From positions 62,001 to 126,000 of the forward strand of contig NZ_SHKS01000003.1 of NCBI RefSeq assembly GCF_004217285.1: DNA of 64,000 nucleotides, read 5' to 3'. This stretch comes from Streptomyces sp. BK239. GTDB lineage: Bacteria > Actinomycetota > Actinomycetes > Streptomycetales > Streptomycetaceae. Below are positions 34,311 to 42,334 of this stretch, one piece after another. The notes beneath the pieces were generated by a model. The model worked only from the letters and a program-made list of their open reading frames with translations, did not search any database and had not been told where the DNA came from. Each line of letters opens with the position of its first letter. The stretch's first letter is position 1. The position numbers and the translations under genes were made by a program.

Positions 34311-36362
34311 TCATCGGGGCGCGCGGGCGGCCGACGCCGGCTGCGCGGACTGCGCGGCCGGGACGGACTGCGCGGACTGGGAGGCCCACACGCGCAGGCC
34401 GGTGGTCCGCTGGTCCTCCTCGGTGAACCACTCCCGCTTGGGCGTCACCTGACGGACCGGCACCTCGATGACGGGCGTGCCGTTCAGCGGCAGCTTGTCC
34501 TCGTACGGGTGCGCGCCCAGGCGCCGGCGGCCGTTGCGGCGTCCCCCGCGCTCACGGCCGCCCATGACCGCCGAGATCAGGATGAGCAGCAGGATGAACG
34601 TCCACAGCAGCGTCATCGGGCTGGCGTAATGCCGGAACTTGATCCAGAAGGAACTGGTGTCGTGCCAGGCGAACAGCTGGTTCGAGCGGACGGTGATGTC
34701 GCCGTGCGCGCGGGTGGTGTCGACGGCGCTCGGGCCGACGCCGGAGATGACGTTGTACGTGATCATCGAGTCGTCGACACCGCCGACCATGGAGATGCCG
34801 TGGTTGCGGCCGTCCTGGACGGTGTTGCCGCGGATCTCGGCCACGCTGTCGCGCACGTAGATGCCGGTGTCGGTGCCCTCGACGATGTTGCCGGTGATCG
34901 TGGCGGCGGTCACCCCGTCGCGCACCGAAATGCCCTGCCGCGACTGGCCCTTGAGGTGGTTGCCGGTGATGGCCACGTCGGTGGCGTCCTTGCGGGCCAC
35001 GATGCCCATGTCGCCGCCCTCGACGCGGTTGTTCTGGACGCCGACGTCCGTGCCGCCGAAGATCTCGATGCCGTAGCGGCCGTTGTCCGTGGCGACGCTG
35101 TTGGACACGGAGTTGGAGCCGTAGCTGCTGATGGACTCTCCGGACGCCGACGGCCCGCTGGCCAGCGGACGGCCGCTGATGGTGAAGCCGTTGCCGCCGT
35201 TGCCCTTGGCCGTGGAGCCGCTGACGCGCACCTGCTCGGTGGCGCGGGCCATGACGAACCCGTCGCCGCCGTTGTTGCGGGAGACGGTCCGCTCGACGAC
35301 CGCGTTGGTGACGAACCGGTGCAGCACGACGCCGTGTTCCAGGCTCCCCTGCACCGTGGTGTCGCTGATGCTGACCCCGGTGGCGCCGGAGATGAACAGA
35401 CCGTAGGCGTTGCCGGTGACCGTCGAGTGCCCGATCTCCGCCGAGACGTACGACAGGCTGGGCACCGAGAAGCGGGTGTCCGGCGTCGTCAGCGAACCGG
35501 AGGGCTGGGCGATGACGCCGCTGCTGCCGGCCTTGGCGCCCGACCTCGCGGGGGAGTCGTCGATGTTGCCGGTGTCGGGCCGGTCGGTGCCGGTGAGGCT
35601 CAGCCCGCCCGTACGGCCGCTCCAGAAGCCCAGGTCGGTGACGCTGGCGTAGGTCATGGAGTACTGGCCGCCGATCGCGCGGATGTAGGCGCGGCCGTCC
35701 CGTACGTCGGTGTCGGGCTTGTTCTTCTTGTCGTCCCAGCTGGTGATCCGCATGGGCGCCTGCGGGGTGCCCTCCAGGGTCAGCCGGCCGCCGAAGGAGA
35801 CGATGCTGACGAAGCCCTTGTTGCTGCTCGCCATCCGCAGCGTCAGCCCGCCGGGGTTGGACAGCTTCAGCTTGGCCCCGGCGTTCAGGTAGATGTTCTC
35901 GGTCAGCAGGTAGGAGCCGTCCTGCATCCGGACGAACGTCTGCGGCGCCAGTTCGAGCAGGTCGGAGATGGTGTAGGCGTTGCTGCGCTGGGTGAGCACG
36001 AGGGTGTAGCCGCTGCCGGTGTCCAGGCGGTACGGCGCCTTCCACTGGCCGCCCTTCAGGGGGGCGACGGCGGCGACCGCGCGGACCTGGTCCAGCCGGT
36101 GGTCCTCGGCGGCGACGAGCGCGGTCTCGTTCTCCGCGTCGGCGGCGTTCACCTTCGGCTTGTCGTCCGTGTCGGCGGCCGTTGCCGCGGTCGCGGACGC
36201 GGCGAGCAGACCGGCGGCGAGCGGCACGACGAGGGCGGCGCGCAGCACCGGCACCACGGCCGACAGGCGCGGCGCCCGCAGGACGGCCGGGAGGGTGCGG
36301 GCGCGCAGGGCGGACGGCAGGGCACGGGTCCGCGGGGCGGACGGAAGTCGACGCTGTGTCAT
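34311..36362 (-). CDS. Exported, C-terminally tethered beta-helix protein A
   Basis: A 683-residue protein. The long basic N-terminus (repeats of the type LPSALRARTLPAVLRAP) leads into a signal sequence ending near ATAATAADT. An extracellular right-handed beta-helix (NosD/CASH-like) covers most of the chain, with turns such as AYGLFISGATGVSISDTTV, NGGDGFVMARATEQVRVSGS, RYGIEIFGGTDVGVQNN and TGIYVRDSVAEIRGNTV. Near the end is one membrane helix (MTLLWTFILLLILISAV) and a basic cytoplasmic tail. Start and stop overlap the synthase gene as ATGA, which implies coupled translation and a joint function. By analogy with AlgG it could modify or guide the polymer leaving the synthase; this is inference. 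Confidence 0.82.
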   Translation of the reverse strand: MTQRRLPSAPRTRALPSALRARTLPAVLRAPRLSAVVPVLRAALVVPLAAGLLAASATAATAADTDDKPKVNAADAENETALVAAEDHRLDQVRAVAAVAPLKGGQWKAPYRLDTGSGYTLVLTQRSNAYTISDLLELAPQTFVRMQDGSYLLTENIYLNAGAKLKLSNPGGLTLRMASSNKGFVSIVSFGGRLTLEGTPQAPMRITSWDDKKNKPDTDVRDGRAYIRAIGGQYSMTYASVTDLGFWSGRTGGLSLTGTDRPDTGNIDDSPARSGAKAGSSGVIAQPSGSLTTPDTRFSVPSLSYVSAEIGHSTVTGNAYGLFISGATGVSISDTTVQGSLEHGVVLHRFVTNAVVERTVSRNNGGDGFVMARATEQVRVSGSTAKGNGGNGFTISGRPLASGPSASGESISSYGSNSVSNSVATDNGRYGIEIFGGTDVGVQNNRVEGGDMGIVARKDATDVAITGNHLKGQSRQGISVRDGVTAATITGNIVEGTDTGIYVRDSVAEIRGNTVQDGRNHGISMVGGVDDSMITYNVISGVGPSAVDTTRAHGDITVRSNQLFAWHDTSSFWIKFRHYASPMTLLWTFILLLILISAVMGGRERGGRRNGRRRLGAHPYEDKLPLNGTPVIEVPVRQVTPKREWFTEEDQRTTGLRVWASQSAQSVPAAQSAQPASAARAPR

Positions 36363-37702
36363 GACTGCTGGGCCTCCGCCCACGAGGGTGCGGTGTGGGC
36401 GGTGGACGCGGCGGCGGCCGCCGGCGCGCGGGACGCGCCGGCACCGGTGCCCGTTCCGCCGCCGAGGGACGCCGAGTTCTGTCCCTCGCCGCCGATGCGG
36501 TTGCTGGCGCGGGTCAGCCAGCCCTGCTTGTTCATGGTGATGAAGGCGAACAGCTTGATGGGCAGCGAGATCATGATGACGACGACGGCGAGCAGGGGCA
36601 GCAGCAGGATCTCCTGCGGGTGCCTGCGCAGGTGGGAGTAGCCGCGGATGCCGCGCCCCACGAGCAGCCAGATCAGTACGAGGATCACGCCCCGGCCGGT
36701 CAACTCCAGTCGGCTGAACAGCAGATAGGCGAGCGCCATGCCCATGGTGACCGGCGTCAGCAGGATCTGGAACACGGTGATCTTGGTGACGAGGGGGACC
36801 CGCCAGAGCCAACCCTTGTAGAGGGCGGTGAGGTAGCACCGGTAGGAGTTGCGGCTCCAGCGCACCCGCTGCTTGACGAAGGCGCGGAAGGAGGAGGGGA
36901 ACATCGACATCGCCCGCGCGGAACTCTGGTGCACGGTCTTGTAACCGGAGGCCAGCACCAGCCAGGTCAGCCGTCCGTCGTCGCCGGCGACGCAACGCCG
37001 GCCCAGGAAGAACTCGTTCTCCAGGTTCTCCAGCACCGGCGTGATCGCCGACCTGCGGTAGGCCGCCGTACGGCCGGAGAGGCAGGCCACGGCGCCCGCG
37101 CGCCCCATGGCCGGGACGTAGTCGTAGTAGCGCAGGTTGACCAGCCAGTCGGCGATCCGCCGCCAGACGCTGGTCCGGCGCTGGTAGACGTTCTGCTGGG
37201 TGCCGACGCCGCCGACCTCGGGGTCGACGAAGGGCATCTGCACGGCGGCGAGCAGCCCCGGCTCCCAGCGGGTGTCGGAGTCGACCAGCACGACGAGTTC
37301 GCTCTTCGCGGCGCGGATGCCGACGCCGAGCGCCGACCGCTTGCCGCGGTGTTCAAAGGCCAGCACGCGGACCCGCGGGTCCCGCACCTGCGCCAGCCGC
37401 TCCAGGACTTCCTTGTCCTCGACGTCCGGGACGATGATCACCTCGGTGGGATCCTGCGCCAGCCAGGTGTCCAGGCAGTCCACCAGAATGCTCGCGTCCT
37501 CGCGGTACGCCGGGACGACCACGGACACCGTCGTCCGGTAGTCGTTCACCACGGGCTTGGCGAACCGGGACAGCACCGCCCGGTAGAGCCACAGACCCCA
37601 GACGAACACGCCGGCGAGGCCGAGCGGCATCAGCTCACGCCATGACGTCTCGGCAGTCGCCGTGACAATCCATGACCAGAAATCGTCGAAGAAACCCGAC
37701 AC
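36359..37702 (-). CDS. Processive family 2 polysaccharide synthase
   Basis: A 447-residue membrane glycosyltransferase of the hyaluronan/cellulose/Alg8 synthase type. It has one N-terminal helix (residues 26-45), a GT-A domain with VVVPAYRED, DSD at 141-143, GDD at 240-242 and Q278-RVRW-282 (the processivity motif), and then three or four C-terminal helices and a low-complexity Gly/Ala tail. Such enzymes polymerise and extrude a linear glycan. The GTG at 37702 is chosen over an upstream frame start. It is the first gene of the operon, behind a 440-bp AT-rich control region. Confidence 0.9.
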   Translation of the reverse strand: MSGFFDDFWSWIVTATAETSWRELMPLGLAGVFVWGLWLYRAVLSRFAKPVVNDYRTTVSVVVPAYREDASILVDCLDTWLAQDPTEVIIVPDVEDKEVLERLAQVRDPRVRVLAFEHRGKRSALGVGIRAAKSELVVLVDSDTRWEPGLLAAVQMPFVDPEVGGVGTQQNVYQRRTSVWRRIADWLVNLRYYDYVPAMGRAGAVACLSGRTAAYRRSAITPVLENLENEFFLGRRCVAGDDGRLTWLVLASGYKTVHQSSARAMSMFPSSFRAFVKQRVRWSRNSYRCYLTALYKGWLWRVPLVTKITVFQILLTPVTMGMALAYLLFSRLELTGRGVILVLIWLLVGRGIRGYSHLRRHPQEILLLPLLAVVVIMISLPIKLFAFITMNKQGWLTRASNRIGGEGQNSASLGGGTGTGAGASRAPAAAAASTAHTAPSWAEAQQS

Positions 37703-38039
37703 GAACTCAGAACCCCCCAGCCGGAGCGCAGCCCACCGCATGGGCCATATGTGCGACGTTCGCGGTCTACGCCGGGAAATCTAGGGCCGAAACGAGCTCT
37801 TCCGACACACGATCAACACAAAATTCACCTGAGGTGGGCACCAAACATTCACAGGACGAGCAATCTCTCAGCGAACGGTGAACGGTTCGAGCACCGACTT
37901 CCGGCCACCGACCACTGGTCTGACATGTCGTCACCCCGCGTCCGCAAGAAGCGACTTGAGATGAACGCGACACGCAAGCGTACATCCCTCCCGCACCTCG
38001 AACGCGCTTGCTTCACATGATTCACACAAGCAAACGGAA
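37703..38039. promoter_or_regulatory. AT-rich control region upstream of the synthase operon
   Basis: About 340 bp with clearly lower GC than the surroundings, lacking a coding frame with family features. It lies between the leftward synthase gene and the rightward pseudogene, so it should hold the promoter of the polysaccharide operon. I cannot point to a convincing -10/-35 pair. Confidence 0.5.
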
Positions 38040-38055
38040 TGTGATACACCTCACA
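38040..38055. promoter_or_regulatory. CRP-like site
   Basis: TGTGA-TACACC-TCACA is a perfect match to the classic CRP half-sites with a 6-bp spacer, also compatible with the Streptomyces Crp core GTG...CAC. It lies 338 bp upstream of the synthase start and 89 bp upstream of the broken gene at 38144. Confidence 0.6.
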
Positions 38056-38082
38056 CACCCCGATTCCATCGTACGAACACCC

Positions 38083-38098
38083 GTGACACGCCTGTCAC
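38083..38098. promoter_or_regulatory. GTGACA-N4-TGTCAC palindrome
   Basis: A perfect inverted repeat with a CGCC centre, 28 bp beyond the CRP-like site and 46 bp before the broken gene's ATG. The half-site resembles the neighbouring CRP-like site but the spacing differs, so it may bind another regulator. Confidence 0.5.
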
Positions 38099-38143
38099 AG
38101 GGGCGTCACCCTTCCCGGAGGCGCGCTCCCGGAGAGGAGGCTG

Positions 38144-38561
38144 ATGGCTCTTCAGGCAGTCGACGAGACGCTGCGCCACCGGTGACACACCTGGCCAACC
38201 GCGCTGCTCGTCAACCGACTCCCCTGCGACGAACACCAGTTGGCGCTCGCGGTCCATCCCGACGAACGCAGTCGGCTCGGTACGCACGAGCTGGCTGAGC
38301 GGCTCGCGCCGGCCCGCGACGCCGGGATGCTGCTGCCGGCTCGGGCCTCCGTCCTGGTCGCCGCCGACGCCTGGTCACCGACCACGACGCTGCGGCCGTA
38401 CCGGCCGGGCCCGGCTCTCGCCGCCGCCCGGGCCGCGTTCGCACCCCCCCGGCGATGCCATGGACAGGCTGGGTACCGAGATGTACGCACGGCTCGGCCT
38501 CACGCCCCCGCCCACGAGGTCACGCCCCGGACGCTGCCCATGCCCGCGCCCGCCCCTGTGA
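38144..38561 (+). pseudogene. Broken gene with in-frame stop and frameshift, family unknown
   Basis: The SD GGAGAGGAGG precedes an ATG at 38144. The frame reads MALQAVDETLRHR, then TGA (38183-38185), then continues in the same frame with HTWPTALLVNRLPCDEHQ, LAVHPDERSRLGTHELAERL and AFAPP. At a run of seven C (about 38446-38452) it must shift one base to continue GDAMDRLGTEMYARLGLTPPP and stop at 38561. The stop could come from CGA to TGA, a single transition. I do not recognise the family. CRP-like sites lie just upstream. Confidence 0.6.
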
Positions 38562-38825
38562 GTCCCCGCCGCGTTCGACGTCCACGCGCGGACCACCACA
38601 GCGGGTGTACGCGCCGCCCCGGCACCCGGCCGGCGTCGACCGCCAGGCCACCACCTGGCCGTGGAACGCGGCGCCGCCGGCGAATCACCCGCCCGGGGGC
38701 GCAAGCCACCCGCTCGCTGCTGGCACACCGTCGCCCCCGGCCCTGGCCCCATTGAGACCAGAACTGAGACCGGGGATCACCGCGTCGCCCGCGCGCAGCG
38801 CCGTCGCCGCATCCGCTGAACGAGA

Positions 38826-38858
38826 AAGCCCAGCTCAGACACTGTCTGGGCTGGGCTT
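38826..38858 (-). terminator. Hairpin after tRNA-Thr
   Basis: A long inverted repeat (AAGCCCAGCTCAGACA against TGTCTGGGCTGGGCTT, one G-T wobble) lies directly 3' of the tRNA on its coding strand. It is probably the transcription terminator or processing signal of the tRNA. Confidence 0.75.
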
Positions 38859-38864
38859 AGAAAG

Positions 38865-38938
38865 AGCCGCCTTCGGGATTCGAACCCGAGACCTACGCAT
38901 TACGAGTGCGTTGCTCTGGCCATCTGAGCTAAGGCGGC
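38865..38938 (-). tRNA. tRNA-Thr (anticodon CGT)
   Basis: 74 nt. The acceptor stem GCCGCCT pairs with AGGCGGC; the D-arm is GCTCAGATGGCCAGAGC. The anticodon arm ACGCA-CTCGTAA-TGCGT gives CGT, reading ACG, and the T-arm contains GGTTCGAATCC. CCA is not encoded. It lies at the border between the accessory block and the conserved right block. Confidence 0.96.
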
Positions 38939-39034
38939 GCGCTGTCCGCACCATGGTGCGATCAGCAACGTCGGTAAGTCTACACAGTTTCCGAGGGTGG
39001 TCCGCACCACCCCCGGAGGGGGTGGTCGCAGGGG

Positions 39035-40612
39035 CTATGAGCAGCGCTTTCCCTTCGGCGGGACCGTGCCGCGAAGCAGATACGCGTTGATCGTGGAGTC
39101 GACGCAGGCGCTGCCTCTCCCGTATGCCGTGTGGCCGTCGCCGTCGTAGGTGAGGAGGCGGGCCGAGGAGAGCTGGCCGGCCAGGGCGCGGGCCCAGCGG
39201 TAGGGGGTCGCCGGGTCGCGGGTGGTGCCGACGACCACGATCGGGGCCGCACCCTTCGCCTCGATGCGGCGCGGCTCGCCCGTCGGCGCGACGGGCCAGT
39301 ACGCGCAGTTCAGAGAGGCCCAGGCGAGGCCCTCGCCGAAGACGGGGGACGCCTTGCGGAAGGCGGGCAGCGCCTTGCGCACCTGGTCGGGGCCGTCGAA
39401 CGCGGACGGCAGGTCCAGGCAGTTCACCGCCGCGTTGGCGGCCATCAGGTTGGCGTACCGGCCGTCGCCGTCCCGCTCGTAGTAGCTGTCCGCGAGGGCG
39501 AGCAGCCCCGCGCCGTCGCCGTCGTCGATCGCCGTGGTCAGCGCGTCCCGCAGCCTTTCCCATGTGCTTTCGTCGTACATCGCGGCGATCACGCCGATGG
39601 TTGCCAGCGACTCACCGAGCCGGCGGCCGCCCGGGTCCCCCGTGGGCATGGGCCGCGCGTCGAGCTTCTTGAAGAAGGCCCCGAGGTTCGGCCCGACCTC
39701 GTCCGCCCGGGCGCCCAGCGGACAGCGCGGCCGGCGCACGCAGTCCTTCGCGAACGAGCGGAACGCCGTCTCGAAGCCGGCCGTCTGATCCAGGTTCAGC
39801 CGGCGGGCGGGCAGCGACGGGTCCATCGCCCCGTCCAGGACGAGCCGTCCGACCCGGTCCGGGAACAGCCCCGCGTACGTCGCCCCGAGGAACGTGCCGT
39901 ACGACGCCCCCACATACGTCAGCTTCCGGTCCCCCAGGGCCGCGCGCAGGATGTCCATGTCGCGGGCCGTCTCCACGGTGGAGACGTGCCTGAGCAGCCG
40001 GGCCGACCGAGAGCCACACCCCTCGGCGAACTTCTTGTAGGCGCCGACGAGTCGGTCCCTCTCCCGCTGGTCGTCGGGGGTGACGTCCGTCTGCGTGTAC
40101 GCGTCCATGTCGCGTCCGTCGAGGCAGCGCACCGGCTCGCTGCGGGCCACGCCCCTCGGGTCGACGGCGACCATGTCGTAGCGGGCGCGGACGCCGGCCG
40201 GGTAGGCGATCCCCGCGTACTGCTGGAGGTAGCCGACCGCCGAGCCGCCCGGTCCGCCCGGGTTCACGAGCAGTGAACCGAGCCGCTTCCCCGGGCCCGT
40301 CGCCTTCTTGCGGGCGACGGCGAGACGGATGTCGCCCTCGCCGGGACGCGCGTAGTCGAGGGGCGCTTTCAGGGTGGCGCACTGGAAGCCGGGGACGCCG
40401 CAGTCCCGCCAGGCCGGCCTCTGCCCGTAGTACGGCGCGAGCGCCGACGGCGTGGCCTGCGGCAGCGCGGCCAGTGCCGCCTGCGCCACGGCCGGGCTCG
40501 CTGAACCCGCCGCCCCTCCTGACGAGCAGGCGGGGACGAGCAGCGCGGCGAGGGAGACCAGCGCGACGCCGATACGGGACCTTCGGGGGGAGCGGGAGCG
40601 CCTGGTGTGCAT
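39035..40612 (-). CDS. Exported alpha/beta hydrolase, tripeptidyl aminopeptidase (S33) type
   Basis: A 525-residue secreted lipoprotein-like peptidase. The signal sequence ends in the lipobox LVPAC (C29). The alpha/beta hydrolase core has the oxyanion segment NPGGPGGS, nucleophile elbow GASYGTF, catalytic Asp in TTRDPATPY, and His in GDGHTAYG near the end, within the TAP-like C-terminal domain. Streptomyces enzymes of this family release tripeptides or amino acids from peptide N-termini outside the cell. The cysteines in the mature part probably form disulphides. It is transcribed in the same direction as holB, with 125 bp between. Confidence 0.9.
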   Translation of the reverse strand: MHTRRSRSPRRSRIGVALVSLAALLVPACSSGGAAGSASPAVAQAALAALPQATPSALAPYYGQRPAWRDCGVPGFQCATLKAPLDYARPGEGDIRLAVARKKATGPGKRLGSLLVNPGGPGGSAVGYLQQYAGIAYPAGVRARYDMVAVDPRGVARSEPVRCLDGRDMDAYTQTDVTPDDQRERDRLVGAYKKFAEGCGSRSARLLRHVSTVETARDMDILRAALGDRKLTYVGASYGTFLGATYAGLFPDRVGRLVLDGAMDPSLPARRLNLDQTAGFETAFRSFAKDCVRRPRCPLGARADEVGPNLGAFFKKLDARPMPTGDPGGRRLGESLATIGVIAAMYDESTWERLRDALTTAIDDGDGAGLLALADSYYERDGDGRYANLMAANAAVNCLDLPSAFDGPDQVRKALPAFRKASPVFGEGLAWASLNCAYWPVAPTGEPRRIEAKGAAPIVVVGTTRDPATPYRWARALAGQLSSARLLTYDGDGHTAYGRGSACVDSTINAYLLRGTVPPKGKRCS

Positions 40613-40737
40613 CCAGCGAGAGTAACCCTGTGCGATCGAGCGACGTCATTCCGTACGGGAAGCGCCACGGACGAGTGACGGCGTCAACCGGCGCTCCGTC
40701 TCGCCGGCCTCGTGCGGCGTCCCCCCGCCGATAGGTC

Positions 40738-41943
40738 TCAACCCGCTCTCAGCGCCATCGTCATCGCCTCCACCGCCAGCAGCGGAGCCACATTGCGGTC
40801 GAGGGCGTCCCTGCACGCAGCGATGGCCTCGATGCGCCGGAGTGTGGACTCGGGGGCGCTGCCGCGGGCGAGCCGTTCGAGAGCGTCCTCGGCGTCCGCG
40901 TTGGCGAGGGCGATGCGCGAGCCGAGCTGGAGCGCGAGGACGTCACGGTAGAAGGAGGTGAGATCGGTCAGCGCGAGGTCGAGGCTGTCTCGCTGCGTCC
41001 GCGTTCTGCGGCGCTTCTGCTTGTCCTCCAGGTCCTTCATCACCCCCGCCGTGCCGCGCGGCATCCGGCCGCCCTGGACCGCGCCCAGCGCCGCCTTCAG
41101 CTCCTCCGTCTCCTTGGCGTCCCGCTCCTCGGCGAGTTGTCTGGCGTCCTCGGTGGCCGCGTCGACGAGTTCCTGCGCGGCCCTGAGGCAGCCGCCGACG
41201 TCCTCGACGCGCAACGGCAGCTTGAGCACGGTGGCGCGGCGTTCACGGGCGGCCGGGTCGGTGGCCAGGCGGCGGGCCCGGTCCACGTGCCCCTGTGTGG
41301 CACGGGCGGCCGACGCGGCCACGGCGGGATCGATGCCCTCTCGCCGTACGAGCATGTCGGCCACGGCGTCGACCGAGGGCGTGCGCAGGTTCAGGTGCCG
41401 GCAGCGGGAGCGGATGGTGGGCAGCACGTCCTCGAGGGAGGGGGCGCAGAGCAGCCACACCGTGCGGGACGCGGGTTCCTCGACCGCCTTGAGAACTGCG
41501 TTGGCGGACTTCTCGTTGAGCCGCTCGGCGTCCTCGACGAGGATCACCTGCCATCGGCCGTTCGCCGGCGAGGTGAACGACTTGCGGACCGTGTCGCGCA
41601 TGTCCTCCGCGAGGATCTGCGAGCCCACGGCGGCGACGGTCGTGACGTCCGCGTGCGTGCCGATGAGCGCCGTATGGCACCCGTCGCAGAAGCCGCAGCC
41701 CGGCGCCCCGCCGAGCGCCCGGTCGGGGCTCACGCACTGCAGCGCCGCGGCGAACGCACGGGCCGTCTGGGTCCGGCCCGCTCCGGGCGGTCCGGTGAAC
41801 AGCCAGGCGTGCGTCATCTTGGACGCCTCGGGCGGCGGCGCGCCGGTGGCGGCCGCGGTGACGAACGCGTCGGCGTCCCGGGCGGCGGCGGCGAGCTGTT
41901 CGCTCACCTTCTCCTGCCCGACGAGGTCGTCCCACACGGCCAT
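40738..41943 (-). CDS. holB: DNA polymerase III delta-prime subunit
   Basis: A 401-residue clamp-loader subunit. It has an AAA-type N-terminal domain with a P-loop-like GPPGAGRT, in which Arg57 replaces the catalytic lysine, as expected for non-hydrolysing delta-prime. A zinc module is formed by C70, C83, C86 and C89 (CGFCDGC). The SRC motif occurs in IRSRCRHLNL, and the C-terminal domain is helical. It acts with DnaX and delta to load the sliding clamp. It is downstream of tmk on the same strand, a pairing common in actinobacteria, but 391 bp with repeats separate them. Confidence 0.92.
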   Translation of the reverse strand: MAVWDDLVGQEKVSEQLAAAARDADAFVTAAATGAPPPEASKMTHAWLFTGPPGAGRTQTARAFAAALQCVSPDRALGGAPGCGFCDGCHTALIGTHADVTTVAAVGSQILAEDMRDTVRKSFTSPANGRWQVILVEDAERLNEKSANAVLKAVEEPASRTVWLLCAPSLEDVLPTIRSRCRHLNLRTPSVDAVADMLVRREGIDPAVAASAARATQGHVDRARRLATDPAARERRATVLKLPLRVEDVGGCLRAAQELVDAATEDARQLAEERDAKETEELKAALGAVQGGRMPRGTAGVMKDLEDKQKRRRTRTQRDSLDLALTDLTSFYRDVLALQLGSRIALANADAEDALERLARGSAPESTLRRIEAIAACRDALDRNVAPLLAVEAMTMALRAG

Positions 41944-42047
41944 GGCTCCCGCCGCCCTTTCGTCCAGGCCCGCATCGCCGGTACGCCGCGGGCTGCCTCA
42001 CGCGCCGCGGACCACGTCCCACGTCGCGGCTTCCATTGTGCGGGGAG

Positions 42048-42140
42048 CCACTGACATCGGGGGCCGGACCGCCATCGGGACCACTGACATCCGGGGCCGG
42101 ACTGGCAATCGGGGCCACTGACATCGGGACCACTCACATC
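42048..42140. repeat. Degenerate direct repeats between tmk and holB
   Basis: CCACTGACATC recurs at 42048, 42081 and 42115, with a fourth, CCACTCACATC, at 42130. The first two units are followed by GGGGCCGGAC and CATCGGG- or CAATCGGG-like sequence, giving a period of 33-34 bp. The remaining 391-bp gap shows no gene. The repeats could be a protein-binding array or simple expansion. Confidence 0.7.
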
Positions 42141-42334
42141 GCGTGCCGCTGGCGACGGGGTGCTACCGCGGACGCGGCACGGGCGGTGCCCGGCCCCTGC
42201 CGCGGCAGTCCCGTACCCGAGCCGGACCGACCCGGGCCGGCCAGAGCCACCGGGCCGCCCGGCCACCCGAACCTCGGCTCCAGCCCCCGCCTCACTCCGA
42301 CGTCCGCGCCCCGCAGCCCCCTACCGGCGAAGCC

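Noticed and set aside
34311..36995. 894-residue frame extending beta-helix protein A upstream
   Set aside because: The upstream 210 codons lie antiparallel in frame or out of frame within the synthase gene; the signal sequence begins at the ATG at 36362.
38183..38185. TGA in the broken gene as a selenocysteine codon
   Set aside because: A second lesion (frameshift) follows, and no selenocysteine insertion-like hairpin or cysteine-like context is seen.
38865..38938. tRNA-Thr as an attachment site for an integrated element
   Set aside because: No integrase gene and no second copy of the tRNA 3' end were found in the window.
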